From NCBI RefSeq assembly GCF_036375055.1, contig NZ_DASUSQ010000083.1, forward strand, positions 62,001 through 126,000: 64,000 nt of DNA, written 5' to 3'. Positions 56,844-64,000 of the stretch are shown piece by piece (position 1 is the first letter of the stretch; each line of letters starts with the position of its first letter). This stretch comes from Umezawaea sp036375055. Its GTDB lineage: Bacteria > Actinomycetota > Actinomycetes > Mycobacteriales > Pseudonocardiaceae. Under the pieces are notes generated by a model. That model did not search any database. It was not told where the DNA came from and saw nothing but the letters and a program-made list of their open reading frames with translations. The translations under genes and the position numbers were made by a program.

Positions 56844-58949
56844 GTGGCGACCGCGAGGTTCCCGTCCGGTGCGGCGTACGTGGAGGCGTTGCAGAACACG
56901 GCGCTGTGCTTCGACGACCCCGAGCTGAAGGGCGCCCGCGTCGAGCTGGACAAGCTGCACCGCCCGAGGGCCATCTCGGGCAACTTCGCCAGCGTGTTCT
57001 CGGTGACGGCCGCGAACGGGCGCCGCTACGCGATCAAGTGCTTCACCAGGGAGGTCTCCGACCAGGAGGTTCGCTACCGCGCGGTCAGCGACCACCTGGC
57101 CCGGCTCGACCACCGCTGGAAGGTGGGGTTCACCTACCTGCCGCACGGGATCATGGTGGAGGGCCGCCGCTACCCGATCCTCAAGATGGACTGGGTGGAG
57201 GCCACGAGCCTCACCCGGTGGCTCGACGAGCACGTCGACGACTCGCCCGCCGTCGCCAGGGTGGCGCAGCGGTTCGCCGAGCTGGTGGCGGAGCTGGAGC
57301 ACGCGGGCATCGCGCACGGCGACCTCCAGCACGGCAACCTGCTCGTCGTCGGGGACGGCTCGCTGCGGCTGGTCGACTACGACGGGATGTACGTCCCCGC
57401 GCTGGCGGGGGCCGGTGCCACCGAGGTGGGGCACCGGAACTACCAGTCGCCGTCGCGGTCGCAGGCGGACTTCGACCCGACGATGGACCGGTTCTCCGCG
57501 TGGGTGATCTACCTGTCGCTGGTGGCGCTCGCGGCGGAACCCGCGCTGTGGCACCAGCTCCGCGAGGAGGGCGGCGAGTACCTGCTGCTCGCCGAGGACG
57601 ACTTCACCGAACCCACGACGTCCAGCAGGTTCTCCATCCTGCTCAACCACGTCTCCCCGGACGTGCGGCTGCTGGTGGAGCAGGTGCAGGCGCTCGTGGC
57701 GATCCCGCCGACGCTGCTGCCGGAGCTGAAGCCCATCACGGTCGAGACGCCCAGGACCCGGCACTCGTTCAACCAGCCCACCATCGCGGGTCTGCCCGCG
57801 TGGATGGCCGACCACGTCGCGGACGTGGAACCGGTGGTGGAGCGGCGCTTCGCCGGCCGCGGGCCCGGTCTGGTCGGCGCGACCGTGCTGCTGGCGGCCG
57901 TTCTGGTCGGGGTGGTGGTGCTGGGCGCGCTCGCGCTGGTCGGTCCGGCCGTCGCGGGCGGGCTCGCGGTGTTCGGCGGTGTGCTGTGGTGCGCGGACCT
58001 GGCCGTGCTGTACCTGCGCCGGGCGGAGGCCAAGGCCGCGCGGGAGGCGCGGACCCACCGCGACAGGACCCGGCAGGACCAGGTCTCGGCCAACCAGGCG
58101 CTGGCGGGCGCCACCAAGCGCGCGGAGCAGCTCGACGACGCGGCGAAGCGGATCACCGAGGACGGCCGCAAGCGCAGGCAGACCATCCAGGCCACGCACG
58201 GCAGCGAACTGGCGGTCGTCAACCAGGAGCACTCGCGGTACCTGGCGATGCTCGCGACGGAGCGCACCGGCACCGCGAACCAGCTCCGCCAGGAACTGGC
58301 CCAGGCGCTGCTGGCGGCGCAGGCCGAGCACGTCCGGTCCAAGCTGGAGAGGATCCTGATCGCGGAGAGCGGGATCGACGGCATCGGGGGGAAGCTCGTC
58401 GGCAACCTGCGCGAGGCGGGCATCGTGACGGCGGCCGACTTCTCCGGCGTCGGGTTCATGGTCAACGGGCAGTTCCAGAACAAGATCGCGCAGTTCCACC
58501 TGACGTCCGGCTACTCCGTGCGGGTGCCGGGGATCGGTGAGGTGAAGGCGAACCGGTTGGAGGAGTGGCGTCGGGAGCAGGAGCGCCACGCCCGGCGGTC
58601 GCAGCCGATCACGTTGCCCGAGGGGCAGATGAAGGTGATCGAGGCTCGGTTCCGGGCTCAGCTGTTGCAGTTGGGGACGGCTGAGCAGCAGGCGCAGGCG
58701 ACCATCCAGGCCAAGAAGACGTTGCTGAACCAGCGGCTCAGTCATGACCTGGCGGCGTTGGACCTGGAGCAGCGGGCTCTGGTGGCGCAGGCTTCCCAGG
58801 AGCGGAGCAGGCACGCTCCGGTGTTGATCAAGGCTCAGTCGGATGCCGAGCGGGCTGGGCGGCGGTACGAGGCCGCTGTGCGGGATGCGCAGGGGTTTCG
58901 GCGGATCACGTATCCGCGGTTCCTGGTCTTTGCTGTCGGGGGGCGGTGA
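56844..58949 (+). CDS. Membrane-anchored kinase-like protein with helix-hairpin-helix (triad 2, gene 3)
   Basis: The 701-residue protein has three parts. The kinase fold (about 45-300) has SGNFASVF loop, K65 in YAIKCF, HGDLQHGN (158-165) and DYD (178-180). Two membrane segments follow at about 340-392 (VLLAAVLVGVVVLGALALVG and GGLAVFGGVLWCADLAVLYL). The C-terminal half is a long coiled coil interrupted by helix-hairpin-helix-like turns (GIDGIGGKLVGNLREAGI and VPGIGEVKANRLEEW). This kinase plus HhH architecture is the known partner of TerY-type vWA and PP2C proteins. It probably signals from the membrane; the target is unknown. Confidence 0.85.
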   Translation: MATARFPSGAAYVEALQNTALCFDDPELKGARVELDKLHRPRAISGNFASVFSVTAANGRRYAIKCFTREVSDQEVRYRAVSDHLARLDHRWKVGFTYLPHGIMVEGRRYPILKMDWVEATSLTRWLDEHVDDSPAVARVAQRFAELVAELEHAGIAHGDLQHGNLLVVGDGSLRLVDYDGMYVPALAGAGATEVGHRNYQSPSRSQADFDPTMDRFSAWVIYLSLVALAAEPALWHQLREEGGEYLLLAEDDFTEPTTSSRFSILLNHVSPDVRLLVEQVQALVAIPPTLLPELKPITVETPRTRHSFNQPTIAGLPAWMADHVADVEPVVERRFAGRGPGLVGATVLLAAVLVGVVVLGALALVGPAVAGGLAVFGGVLWCADLAVLYLRRAEAKAAREARTHRDRTRQDQVSANQALAGATKRAEQLDDAAKRITEDGRKRRQTIQATHGSELAVVNQEHSRYLAMLATERTGTANQLRQELAQALLAAQAEHVRSKLERILIAESGIDGIGGKLVGNLREAGIVTAADFSGVGFMVNGQFQNKIAQFHLTSGYSVRVPGIGEVKANRLEEWRREQERHARRSQPITLPEGQMKVIEARFRAQLLQLGTAEQQAQATIQAKKTLLNQRLSHDLAALDLEQRALVAQASQERSRHAPVLIKAQSDAERAGRRYEAAVRDAQGFRRITYPRFLVFAVGGR

Positions 58950-58989
58950 GGGGCGGTCCCAGGGGCTGACCCCGCCGCGCGAGTGTGTC

Positions 58990-59048
58990 CATGCCCGCCA
59001 CCCCTTGTCAAGGCGGGAAAGATGCCTTGACAAGGGGTGGCGGGCATG
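58990..59048. repeat. 25-bp perfect inverted repeat
   Basis: The arm at 58990-59014 pairs without mismatch with 59024-59048 around a nine-base GGGAAAGAT loop. Arm content is CATGCCCGCC then ACCCCTTGTCAAGGC. It lies 40 bases after the kinase stop. It may end transcription from both sides, though it lacks T tracts, or mark a small mobile element or protein site. Confidence 0.85.
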
Positions 59049-59341
59049 ACGAGCGCTGGAAGTCGGGGTCCGGTTGGGGGGTGGGGTTTGGAAGGGCTGT
59101 GGGCTCGGGTGCCGTTGTGGTTCCGGTGAGGCCGGGGGCCCGGTTTGTCCCGGTTCCGTTGGGGCCGGGTTGGGGCCGGGCCCGGTTGGTGCCGGTGCCG
59201 TTGTGGTTCTGGTGAGGCCGGAGGCCCCGTAGGTGCCGGTCCCGGTGAGGGCGAGGGCTCCGTTTGCGCCGGTGCCATTGGGGCTGGGTGGGCCGGGGCG
59301 CGGCTTGTGCGGTGGTGTTGGTCCCGGTGTTGGTCCGGAGG
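59049..59341. other. G-rich low-complexity spacer with a duplicated 33-mer
   Basis: Together with the inverted repeat this is a stretch of 392 bp without a gene. A 33-base unit at 59109-59141 recurs with two changes at 59195-59227. The remainder is related G/T-rich sequence. Low-complexity frames through it are not genes. Confidence 0.7.
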
Positions 59342-59722
59342 TCAGGTCCTCGGGGCCGGCTGGATGATGCCGAAGATGTTGCCCTCGGTGTCCTTGTAGT
59401 ACGCGAGTTTGCCCACGCCCGGCACCGTGTCCTTCGGCAGCGCCACTGTGCCGCCCGCGCGTTCTGCCGCTGCCGTGTAGGCGTCGATGTCGTCCACCGC
59501 GATCGTCAGCGGTGAGGCGTTGACCGGGGCGTCCGGGGCCGGGTCCGGGCCTCGGCGGACTGTGAGGCCGCCGTTGATCCCGTCGCCCTCGTCGCCGGTG
59601 GTGATGGTCCAGTAGTCCATGTCGCCGTACTTCTGGAACTTCCACCCGAACGTCGATTCGTAGAACGCCTGGGCGCGCGCTGGGTCCGAGGCGTGGATCT
59701 CGAAGTGCACTGGGCGAGGCAT
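59342..59722 (-). CDS. VOC-family (glyoxalase-like) protein
   Basis: The 126-residue protein starts at ATG 59722. It has the VOC fold: VHFEIHASDPARAQAFYEST at the start (first metal His), DYWTITTGDEGDGINGGLTV in the middle, and the late block KLAYYKDTEGNIFGIIQP (metal Glu region). Many bacterial relatives are annotated as glyoxalase/bleomycin resistance/extradiol-like proteins; function ranges from metal-dependent enzymes to binding proteins. It is monocistronic and divergent from a second, unrelated VOC gene. Confidence 0.88.
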   Translation of the reverse strand: MPRPVHFEIHASDPARAQAFYESTFGWKFQKYGDMDYWTITTGDEGDGINGGLTVRRGPDPAPDAPVNASPLTIAVDDIDAYTAAAERAGGTVALPKDTVPGVGKLAYYKDTEGNIFGIIQPAPRT

Positions 59723-59797
59723 GGGTCGGACGGTACGCCCGAAAATGGCGGCTATCCAGGACTGTGGGTGTCACCAATTCGGCTTAACGTCGGAGCC

Positions 59798-60199
59798 ATG
59801 GCATTCGACATCCAGGTGGCGTTCGACGCGCACGACCCCGCCAAGCTCGCCGAGTTCTGGGCGCTGGCCACGGGCTACGTTCCCCAGCCGCCTCCTCCTG
59901 GCTTCACGACCTGGGAGGACTTCGGGCGGAAGATCAACCTGCCCGAGGAGCGGTGGAACGACCAGACGGCCTTGATCGACCCGGAGGGGAAGGGCCCCCG
60001 GATCTACATCCAGCGGGTTCCCGAGGGCAAGACGGCGAAGAACCGGGTGCACCTCGACGTCAACCCCGGACCGGACAAGGCGGCTCACGTGGCGAAGCTC
60101 GTCGACGCCGGGGCCAGGGTCGTCGCGGAGGTGGACGAGCCGACCGGCCGGTGCACGGTTCTCCAGGATCCCGAGGGGAACGAGTTCTGCGTGCACTAG
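59798..60199 (+). CDS. VOC-family protein, second type
   Basis: The 133-residue protein starts at ATG 59798; the open frame upstream runs through the divergent promoter. The opening FDIQVAFDAHDPAKLAEFWA is the VOC_2-type start, followed by NRVHLDVNPGPDKAAHVAKL and VLQDPEGNEFCVH at the end. It belongs to the 4a-hydroxytetrahydrobiopterin-dehydratase-associated or glyoxalase-like VOC group, without a known substrate. It is divergent from the other VOC gene across 75 bases. Confidence 0.85.
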   Translation: MAFDIQVAFDAHDPAKLAEFWALATGYVPQPPPPGFTTWEDFGRKINLPEERWNDQTALIDPEGKGPRIYIQRVPEGKTAKNRVHLDVNPGPDKAAHVAKLVDAGARVVAEVDEPTGRCTVLQDPEGNEFCVH

Positions 60200-60217
60200 G
60201 CCGGTCGGCTCGGTGTA

Positions 60218-61159
60218 CTAGCTGGTGACGTCCTTCGTGGTGAACCGGCGGGCGGCCAGCAGCGTGAACAGCCCGCCGTACACCAGCGCCGAGAACGCGC
60301 CCTTGGTCATCTCGGTCCAGTCGATGTCCGTCGACAGCAGGTCCGCCCACGACAGCGCGTAGTGCGTCGGCAGGTACTGCCGCAGGTCGCCGAGCGCGGT
60401 GATCTGGTCGAGGATCTGCGACAGGATCGACGCCAGCACCGCGCCGCCGACGGCGCCGAGCGGCGCGTCGGTGGCGACGGACAGGAACAGCGCCAGGCCC
60501 GCGACCCAGAACAGGTGCAGCGCGATGTAGCCGACCGCCAGCACCAGGGCGGTGACGCCGTCGCCGAACGACGCGGCCTCACCGGTGGGGCTGACCAGTT
60601 CGCCCGAGCCGTACCAGACGACGCCGACGGCGAGCGCGACGGCGGGCAGCAGGATCAGGGCGAACAGCGACAGCAGGCCCGACGAGATGGCCTTGCGGCG
60701 CAGCAGCCGGTGTCGCGGGATCGGCGCGGCCAGCAGGTACTTCAGGCTGGACCACGACGCCTCGCTGGCGATCGTGTCGCCGAAGAACAGCGCCACGACC
60801 ATCGGCAGCAGGAAGCTGCTCGTCACGAACAGCGTCAGCAGCACGAAGTTCACGCCGCTGGCCGTGGCGAGGTCGACGAACCCGCCGGAGCGGCGGTTCG
60901 GCGACGCCTCGCCCAGCTCGAACGAGACCACGAGGATCACCGGCAGCAGCACCAGGAACGCCAGCACGAGCTGGGTCCGGCGCCGCCGCAGCTGGCGGAT
61001 CAGCTCCACCCGCAGCGGCAGCGTCTTGCGGGCCCGGTAGCCGACGGTCGAGCCGTCCGGCGCGACCGCGTTCACCTCGCTCGCGACGGCCGTGGTCAGG
61101 TCGTCGATCGCGGCGGAGTCGGTGTGCACGCCGCTCGCGCCGAGTTCTTGCTCGCTCAC
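60218..61159 (-). CDS. ABC-2 type permease
   Basis: The 313-residue membrane protein starts at GTG 61159, overlapping the stop of the upstream fusion gene (GTGA). Six or seven hydrophobic segments are visible (LVLAFLVLLPVILVVSF, FVLLTLFVTSSFLLPMVVAL, LLSLFALILLPAVALAVGV, VTALVLAVGYIALHLFWVAG and others). SSLKYLLAAPIPRHRLL is the ABC-2 coupling-helix region. A 45-residue cytoplasmic N-terminus precedes the first membrane segment. It is the pore partner of the ATPase domain carried by the fusion protein upstream. Confidence 0.9.
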   Translation of the reverse strand: MSEQELGASGVHTDSAAIDDLTTAVASEVNAVAPDGSTVGYRARKTLPLRVELIRQLRRRRTQLVLAFLVLLPVILVVSFELGEASPNRRSGGFVDLATASGVNFVLLTLFVTSSFLLPMVVALFFGDTIASEASWSSLKYLLAAPIPRHRLLRRKAISSGLLSLFALILLPAVALAVGVVWYGSGELVSPTGEAASFGDGVTALVLAVGYIALHLFWVAGLALFLSVATDAPLGAVGGAVLASILSQILDQITALGDLRQYLPTHYALSWADLLSTDIDWTEMTKGAFSALVYGGLFTLLAARRFTTKDVTS

Positions 61160-64000
61160 GCCGAACTCCCCTCTCCGACGAGTTCCAGGAACGCGTCCTC
61201 CAGCCTGCGGCGCGGGCCCACCTGGTCGACCATGATCCCGGCCTTGACCAGTTCGCCCAGCGCGACCGCGCGGGGCGTGCCGTTGAGGCCCGCGTGCACG
61301 AGGTCACCGTCGACGTGCACGTCGTGCACGCCGTCGAGACCCCGCAGCACGGTCGCGGCCTGCACCGGCTCGTCGACCTTGAACGTGGCCTCGCCACCGC
61401 CCTGCGCGATGTCCTCGACCAGTCCGGCGGCCACGAGCTGGCCCTTGTGCATCACCACGACGTGCGAGCAGGTCTGCTCGACCTCGGCCAGCAGGTGGCT
61501 GGAGACCAGCACCGTCCGGCCCGCCGCCGCGTAGCGGCGCAGCACGTCGCGCATCTGGTGGATCTGGGGCGGGTCGAGACCGTTGGTCGGCTCGTCCAGC
61601 ACGAGCAGGTCCGGCAGGCCGAGCATCGCCTGGGCGATGGCCAGCCGCTGCCGCATGCCCTGGCTGTACGTGCGGACCTTGCGGTTCACGGCGTTGCCGA
61701 GGCCCGCGATCTCCAGGGCCTCCTCGAAGTGCGCCTGCTCGACCGGTCGGCCGGTGGCCGCCCAGTACAGGTGCAGGTTCGCGGTGCCGGACAGGTGCGG
61801 CAGGAAGCCCGCGCCCTCGACGAACGACCCGATGCGCGACAGCACGGGCGCGCCGGGGGTCACCTTGTGGCCGAACACCCTGATGCCGCCCTCGGTCGGG
61901 TGGATCAGGCCCATCAGCATCCGCAGCGTGGTGGTCTTGCCCGCGCCGTTCGGCCCGAGCAGGCCCAGCACCTGGCCGTGCTCGACCCGGAAGGACAGGT
62001 CCTTCACGGCGGTGAGCTTGCCGGGGTAGGACTTGGTCAGGTTCTCGATGACCAGCGGCACGGTGAGCAGGTCGGGGTCGACGTCCGCGGCGAGCCTGCG
62101 CCGGAACGCGGCCACGACGCCGACCGCGACGAACGCCAGCAGCACGATGCCGATGCCCCACAGGGCGGTGGTCGACGTCGCCGCCACCACGTTGGCCCCC
62201 GGCACCACCGGAAGCTGGATGTTGTTGTCCGCCAACGAGATCCGGTACGCGGCGGGCGTCTCGCTGTTCGCGTACGACTGGTCCGTGGTCGCCACGACCA
62301 GCTGCACGCGGTGGTTGCTCTCGACCGGCCGCACGAAGCCCGCGAGCGACACCGACACCTCGACGGGGCTGCCGTCGGCGGGCAGCGACGCGATCCGGAC
62401 CGGTGCCACGGCCGCGCCGGGCAGCGTCCGGTTGCCGTTCGCGTCGGCGTCGTAGAACTTCACGAACAGGACGGCGCCCTCGGGGGGCACCGGCTGGCCG
62501 GGCACTCCCGCGACCTTCAGCTTCACCGTGGGGGAGCCCGCGACCAGCACCTGCGAGGTGAGCTGCTCGGAGCTGAACACGGCCGCCTGGCCCGGCAGGT
62601 CGATCGACAGCCTGCTCGACAGCGAGTTCGAGCCGCTGAGCACCGCGCCGAAGCCCGGCAGGCTGCTCACCGCGGCCGGGTTGCCGCCCGCGGGGTTGAC
62701 CACGACCTGCTCGCGGCCCTCCAGGGGCAGCGCGGTCCGCTGGGTCTCGCCGCCACCGGTGAGACCGGGGTAGCCGTCGGTGGTCACCGTCCGCAGCGAC
62801 GAGGTGCCGTTGGTGCGGAACGCGCCCTGCACCGCGTACTCGAAGCCGGTGCCGGGGTCGGTGCCCTTGCCCTGGAGGTGGAACGCCATCCAGTCGGCGA
62901 TCTGGCCGCGCAGCGACGCGCCGGGGCTGCCGCCGTCGTGGCCGCCCGCGTACCAGACGACCTTGACCTTGCCGCCCGCCGCGCTGATCTGGCGCGCGTT
63001 CGCGTCGGCCTGGTCGAGGCCGAACAGGGTGTCCTGCTCGCCCTGCACGATCAGGGTCGGCTGCGTGATGTTCCCCGTGACGGACACGGGGGAGACGTCG
63101 CGCAGCAGCTTCAGCGTGGTGGGGCTCGCCTTGCCCGTGGTGGCGACCTCCGTGTAGGCGGCGCACACCTCGGGGGTGAAGCGGCCGCACGCGTCCGGGG
63201 CCTGCGGGGTGGCCGAGCCGGGCTGGCGGCCCTGCGCGGCCACGGAGCCCGCCGCCGAGGCGGCGTTGCCGACAGGGTCGTCGTCCTCCTGGCCGGGCTC
63301 GGGAGCCTCGCGACCGGGGTTGGTGCCGTCGGCGCCGGACAGGCCCGCGGAGAAGAAGATGCCCGCCCACGACCGCTTGAACACGCCGTCGTCACCGAAG
63401 GAACCGGCGGCGGGTGTCGTCCCGGAGGGCGTCTGCGCGGCGCCGGAGTTCGGCAGCAGGGCCTGCGACAGGTCGTTGTAGGTGATGACCGGCGCGAGCG
63501 TGTCCACGCGCTCGTCGACACCGGCGAGCATCAGCGACAGCGAGCCGCCGTAGGAGCCGCCGGTCACGCCGACCTTGGGGTCGCCGGGGCCGTCGGTCTG
63601 CACCTCCTCGCGGGTGGCCAGCCAGTCGAGCAGCTTCTGGGCGTCCTTGACCTCGTAGTCGAGGGAGTTGAGCGCGATCTTGCCTTGGCTGCGGCCGAAG
63701 CCGCGCGCGGAGTAGGCCAGTACGACGAACCCGCGCTGGGCCAGTTCGGTGGCCTGGGCGGACACGCTGGCCTTGCTGCCGCCGAAACCGTGCGGGAGCA
63801 GGACGGCGGGCGCGGGCGTCTGGGCGGGCAGGTACAGCGTGGTGTCGATCTGGATCGTCTGGGAGCTACCCGGACTTTCCGGAACGTCGATCACCGCGTC
63901 ACGGGTGCTCACCGGCGGAGGGGCGTCTTCCGATCGCGTCCAGAACACGGTGCCGCCGATGAGGACGAGCACCAGGATCGCGATGGGGAGAGACCACCTG
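61156..64000 (-). CDS. S15/CocE-type hydrolase fused to ABC transporter ATPase (5' end outside window)
   Basis: The open frame enters from the right edge; the visible part is 947 residues. It starts inside a membrane helix (LPIAILVLVLIGG), so the enzyme is anchored outside the membrane. The alpha/beta hydrolase follows: APAVLLPHGFGGSKAS (oxyanion region), nucleophile GGSYGGSLSLM near 63550, and later DQADANARQ and AGGHDGGSPGA (Asp and His). A beta-sandwich of the X-Pro peptidase/CocE type comes next. After a second membrane helix (TALWGIGIVLLAFVAVGV) an ABC ATPase ends the protein: Walker A GPNGAGKTTTLR, signature YSQGMRQRLAIAQAM, Walker B LLVLDEPTNGLDP. Confidence 0.88.
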   Translation of the reverse strand, partial: RWSLPIAILVLVLIGGTVFWTRSEDAPPPVSTRDAVIDVPESPGSSQTIQIDTTLYLPAQTPAPAVLLPHGFGGSKASVSAQATELAQRGFVVLAYSARGFGRSQGKIALNSLDYEVKDAQKLLDWLATREEVQTDGPGDPKVGVTGGSYGGSLSLMLAGVDERVDTLAPVITYNDLSQALLPNSGAAQTPSGTTPAAGSFGDDGVFKRSWAGIFFSAGLSGADGTNPGREAPEPGQEDDDPVGNAASAAGSVAAQGRQPGSATPQAPDACGRFTPEVCAAYTEVATTGKASPTTLKLLRDVSPVSVTGNITQPTLIVQGEQDTLFGLDQADANARQISAAGGKVKVVWYAGGHDGGSPGASLRGQIADWMAFHLQGKGTDPGTGFEYAVQGAFRTNGTSSLRTVTTDGYPGLTGGGETQRTALPLEGREQVVVNPAGGNPAAVSSLPGFGAVLSGSNSLSSRLSIDLPGQAAVFSSEQLTSQVLVAGSPTVKLKVAGVPGQPVPPEGAVLFVKFYDADANGNRTLPGAAVAPVRIASLPADGSPVEVSVSLAGFVRPVESNHRVQLVVATTDQSYANSETPAAYRISLADNNIQLPVVPGANVVAATSTTALWGIGIVLLAFVAVGVVAAFRRRLAADVDPDLLTVPLVIENLTKSYPGKLTAVKDLSFRVEHGQVLGLLGPNGAGKTTTLRMLMGLIHPTEGGIRVFGHKVTPGAPVLSRIGSFVEGAGFLPHLSGTANLHLYWAATGRPVEQAHFEEALEIAGLGNAVNRKVRTYSQGMRQRLAIAQAMLGLPDLLVLDEPTNGLDPPQIHQMRDVLRRYAAAGRTVLVSSHLLAEVEQTCSHVVVMHKGQLVAAGLVEDIAQGGGEATFKVDEPVQAATVLRGLDGVHDVHVDGDLVHAGLNGTPRAVALGELVKAGIMVDQVGPRRRLEDAFLELVGEGSSA

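Noticed and set aside
58835..59278. Proline-rich minus-strand frame after triad 2
   Set aside because: Low-complexity reading of the G-rich spacer and inverted repeat; no start site or family.

Overview
The window is very GC-rich DNA from an actinomycete. GTG starts, GTGA/ATGA gene overlaps and apparently leaderless genes are all common. Recognisable actinobacterial landmarks are polA, rpsA, a coaE-GrpB fusion, uvrB, a pdtaR-like ANTAR regulator and a DUF5685-type protein. The mix (CdiI-type immunity protein, YhgE/Pip exporter, secreted PI-PLC-like protein, many regulators) fits a Pseudonocardiales-type genome (Saccharothrix/Actinosynnema/Lentzea relatives). The genus is inference; no rRNA or tRNA is present to settle it.

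Layout. 1-1322: end of a secreted phospholipase-like gene converging on a secreted trypsin-like protease. 1880-12254: a tightly coupled nine-gene operon: kinase, DUF4407 membrane protein, vWA protein, PP2C phosphatase, second kinase, DA1-like zinc peptidase, nucleotidyl-cyclase-like protein, P-loop/HEAT NTPase, SPFH-like protein. 12291-17977: catabolic genes on the minus strand (CoA transferase, amino-acid dehydrogenase, FAD oxidoreductase, DinB protein, TPP enzyme). 18302-19438: a structured leader RNA before an unknown gene. 19676-22180: ANTAR response regulator and a secreted FN3 protein. 22540-28059: complete branched-chain amino-acid ABC transporter (livJHMGF). 28170-32187: membrane protein, thioesterase, polA, followed by a decayed IS5-type transposase. 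32988-45000: secreted BNR protein, several regulators, macro-domain protein, small enzymes, and a TetR/YhgE/ABC-like export operon with a perfect operator palindrome. 45191-53457: rpsA, lipoprotein, coaE-GrpB, two DUF402-type proteins, Cys-rich DUF5685 protein, uvrB. 53466-54447: tandem-repeat island bracketed by duplicated double hairpins. 54576-58949: CdiI-type immunity gene and a second vWA/PP2C/kinase triad, followed by a 25-bp perfect inverted repeat. 59342-64000: two VOC proteins and an ABC exporter whose ATPase is fused to an S15-type hydrolase.

The most interesting content is the 1880-12254 operon. It combines a TerY-P-like phospho-signalling module (two paralogous kinases, PP2C, vWA) with a bacterial homologue of the plant peptidase DA1, a membrane coiled-coil protein, an SPFH scaffold, and an NTPase/cyclase-like pair. 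The cyclase-like protein carries at its C-terminus, and the NTPase near its N-terminus, almost the same short motif (GNVFxAxTIGxVDA). That layout resembles amyloid-signalling partners, where a receptor NTPase templates an effector. I read the operon as a candidate undescribed stress or defence signalling system. The second triad at 55-59 kb, flanked by repeats and an orphan immunity gene, suggests a second conflict-related locus.
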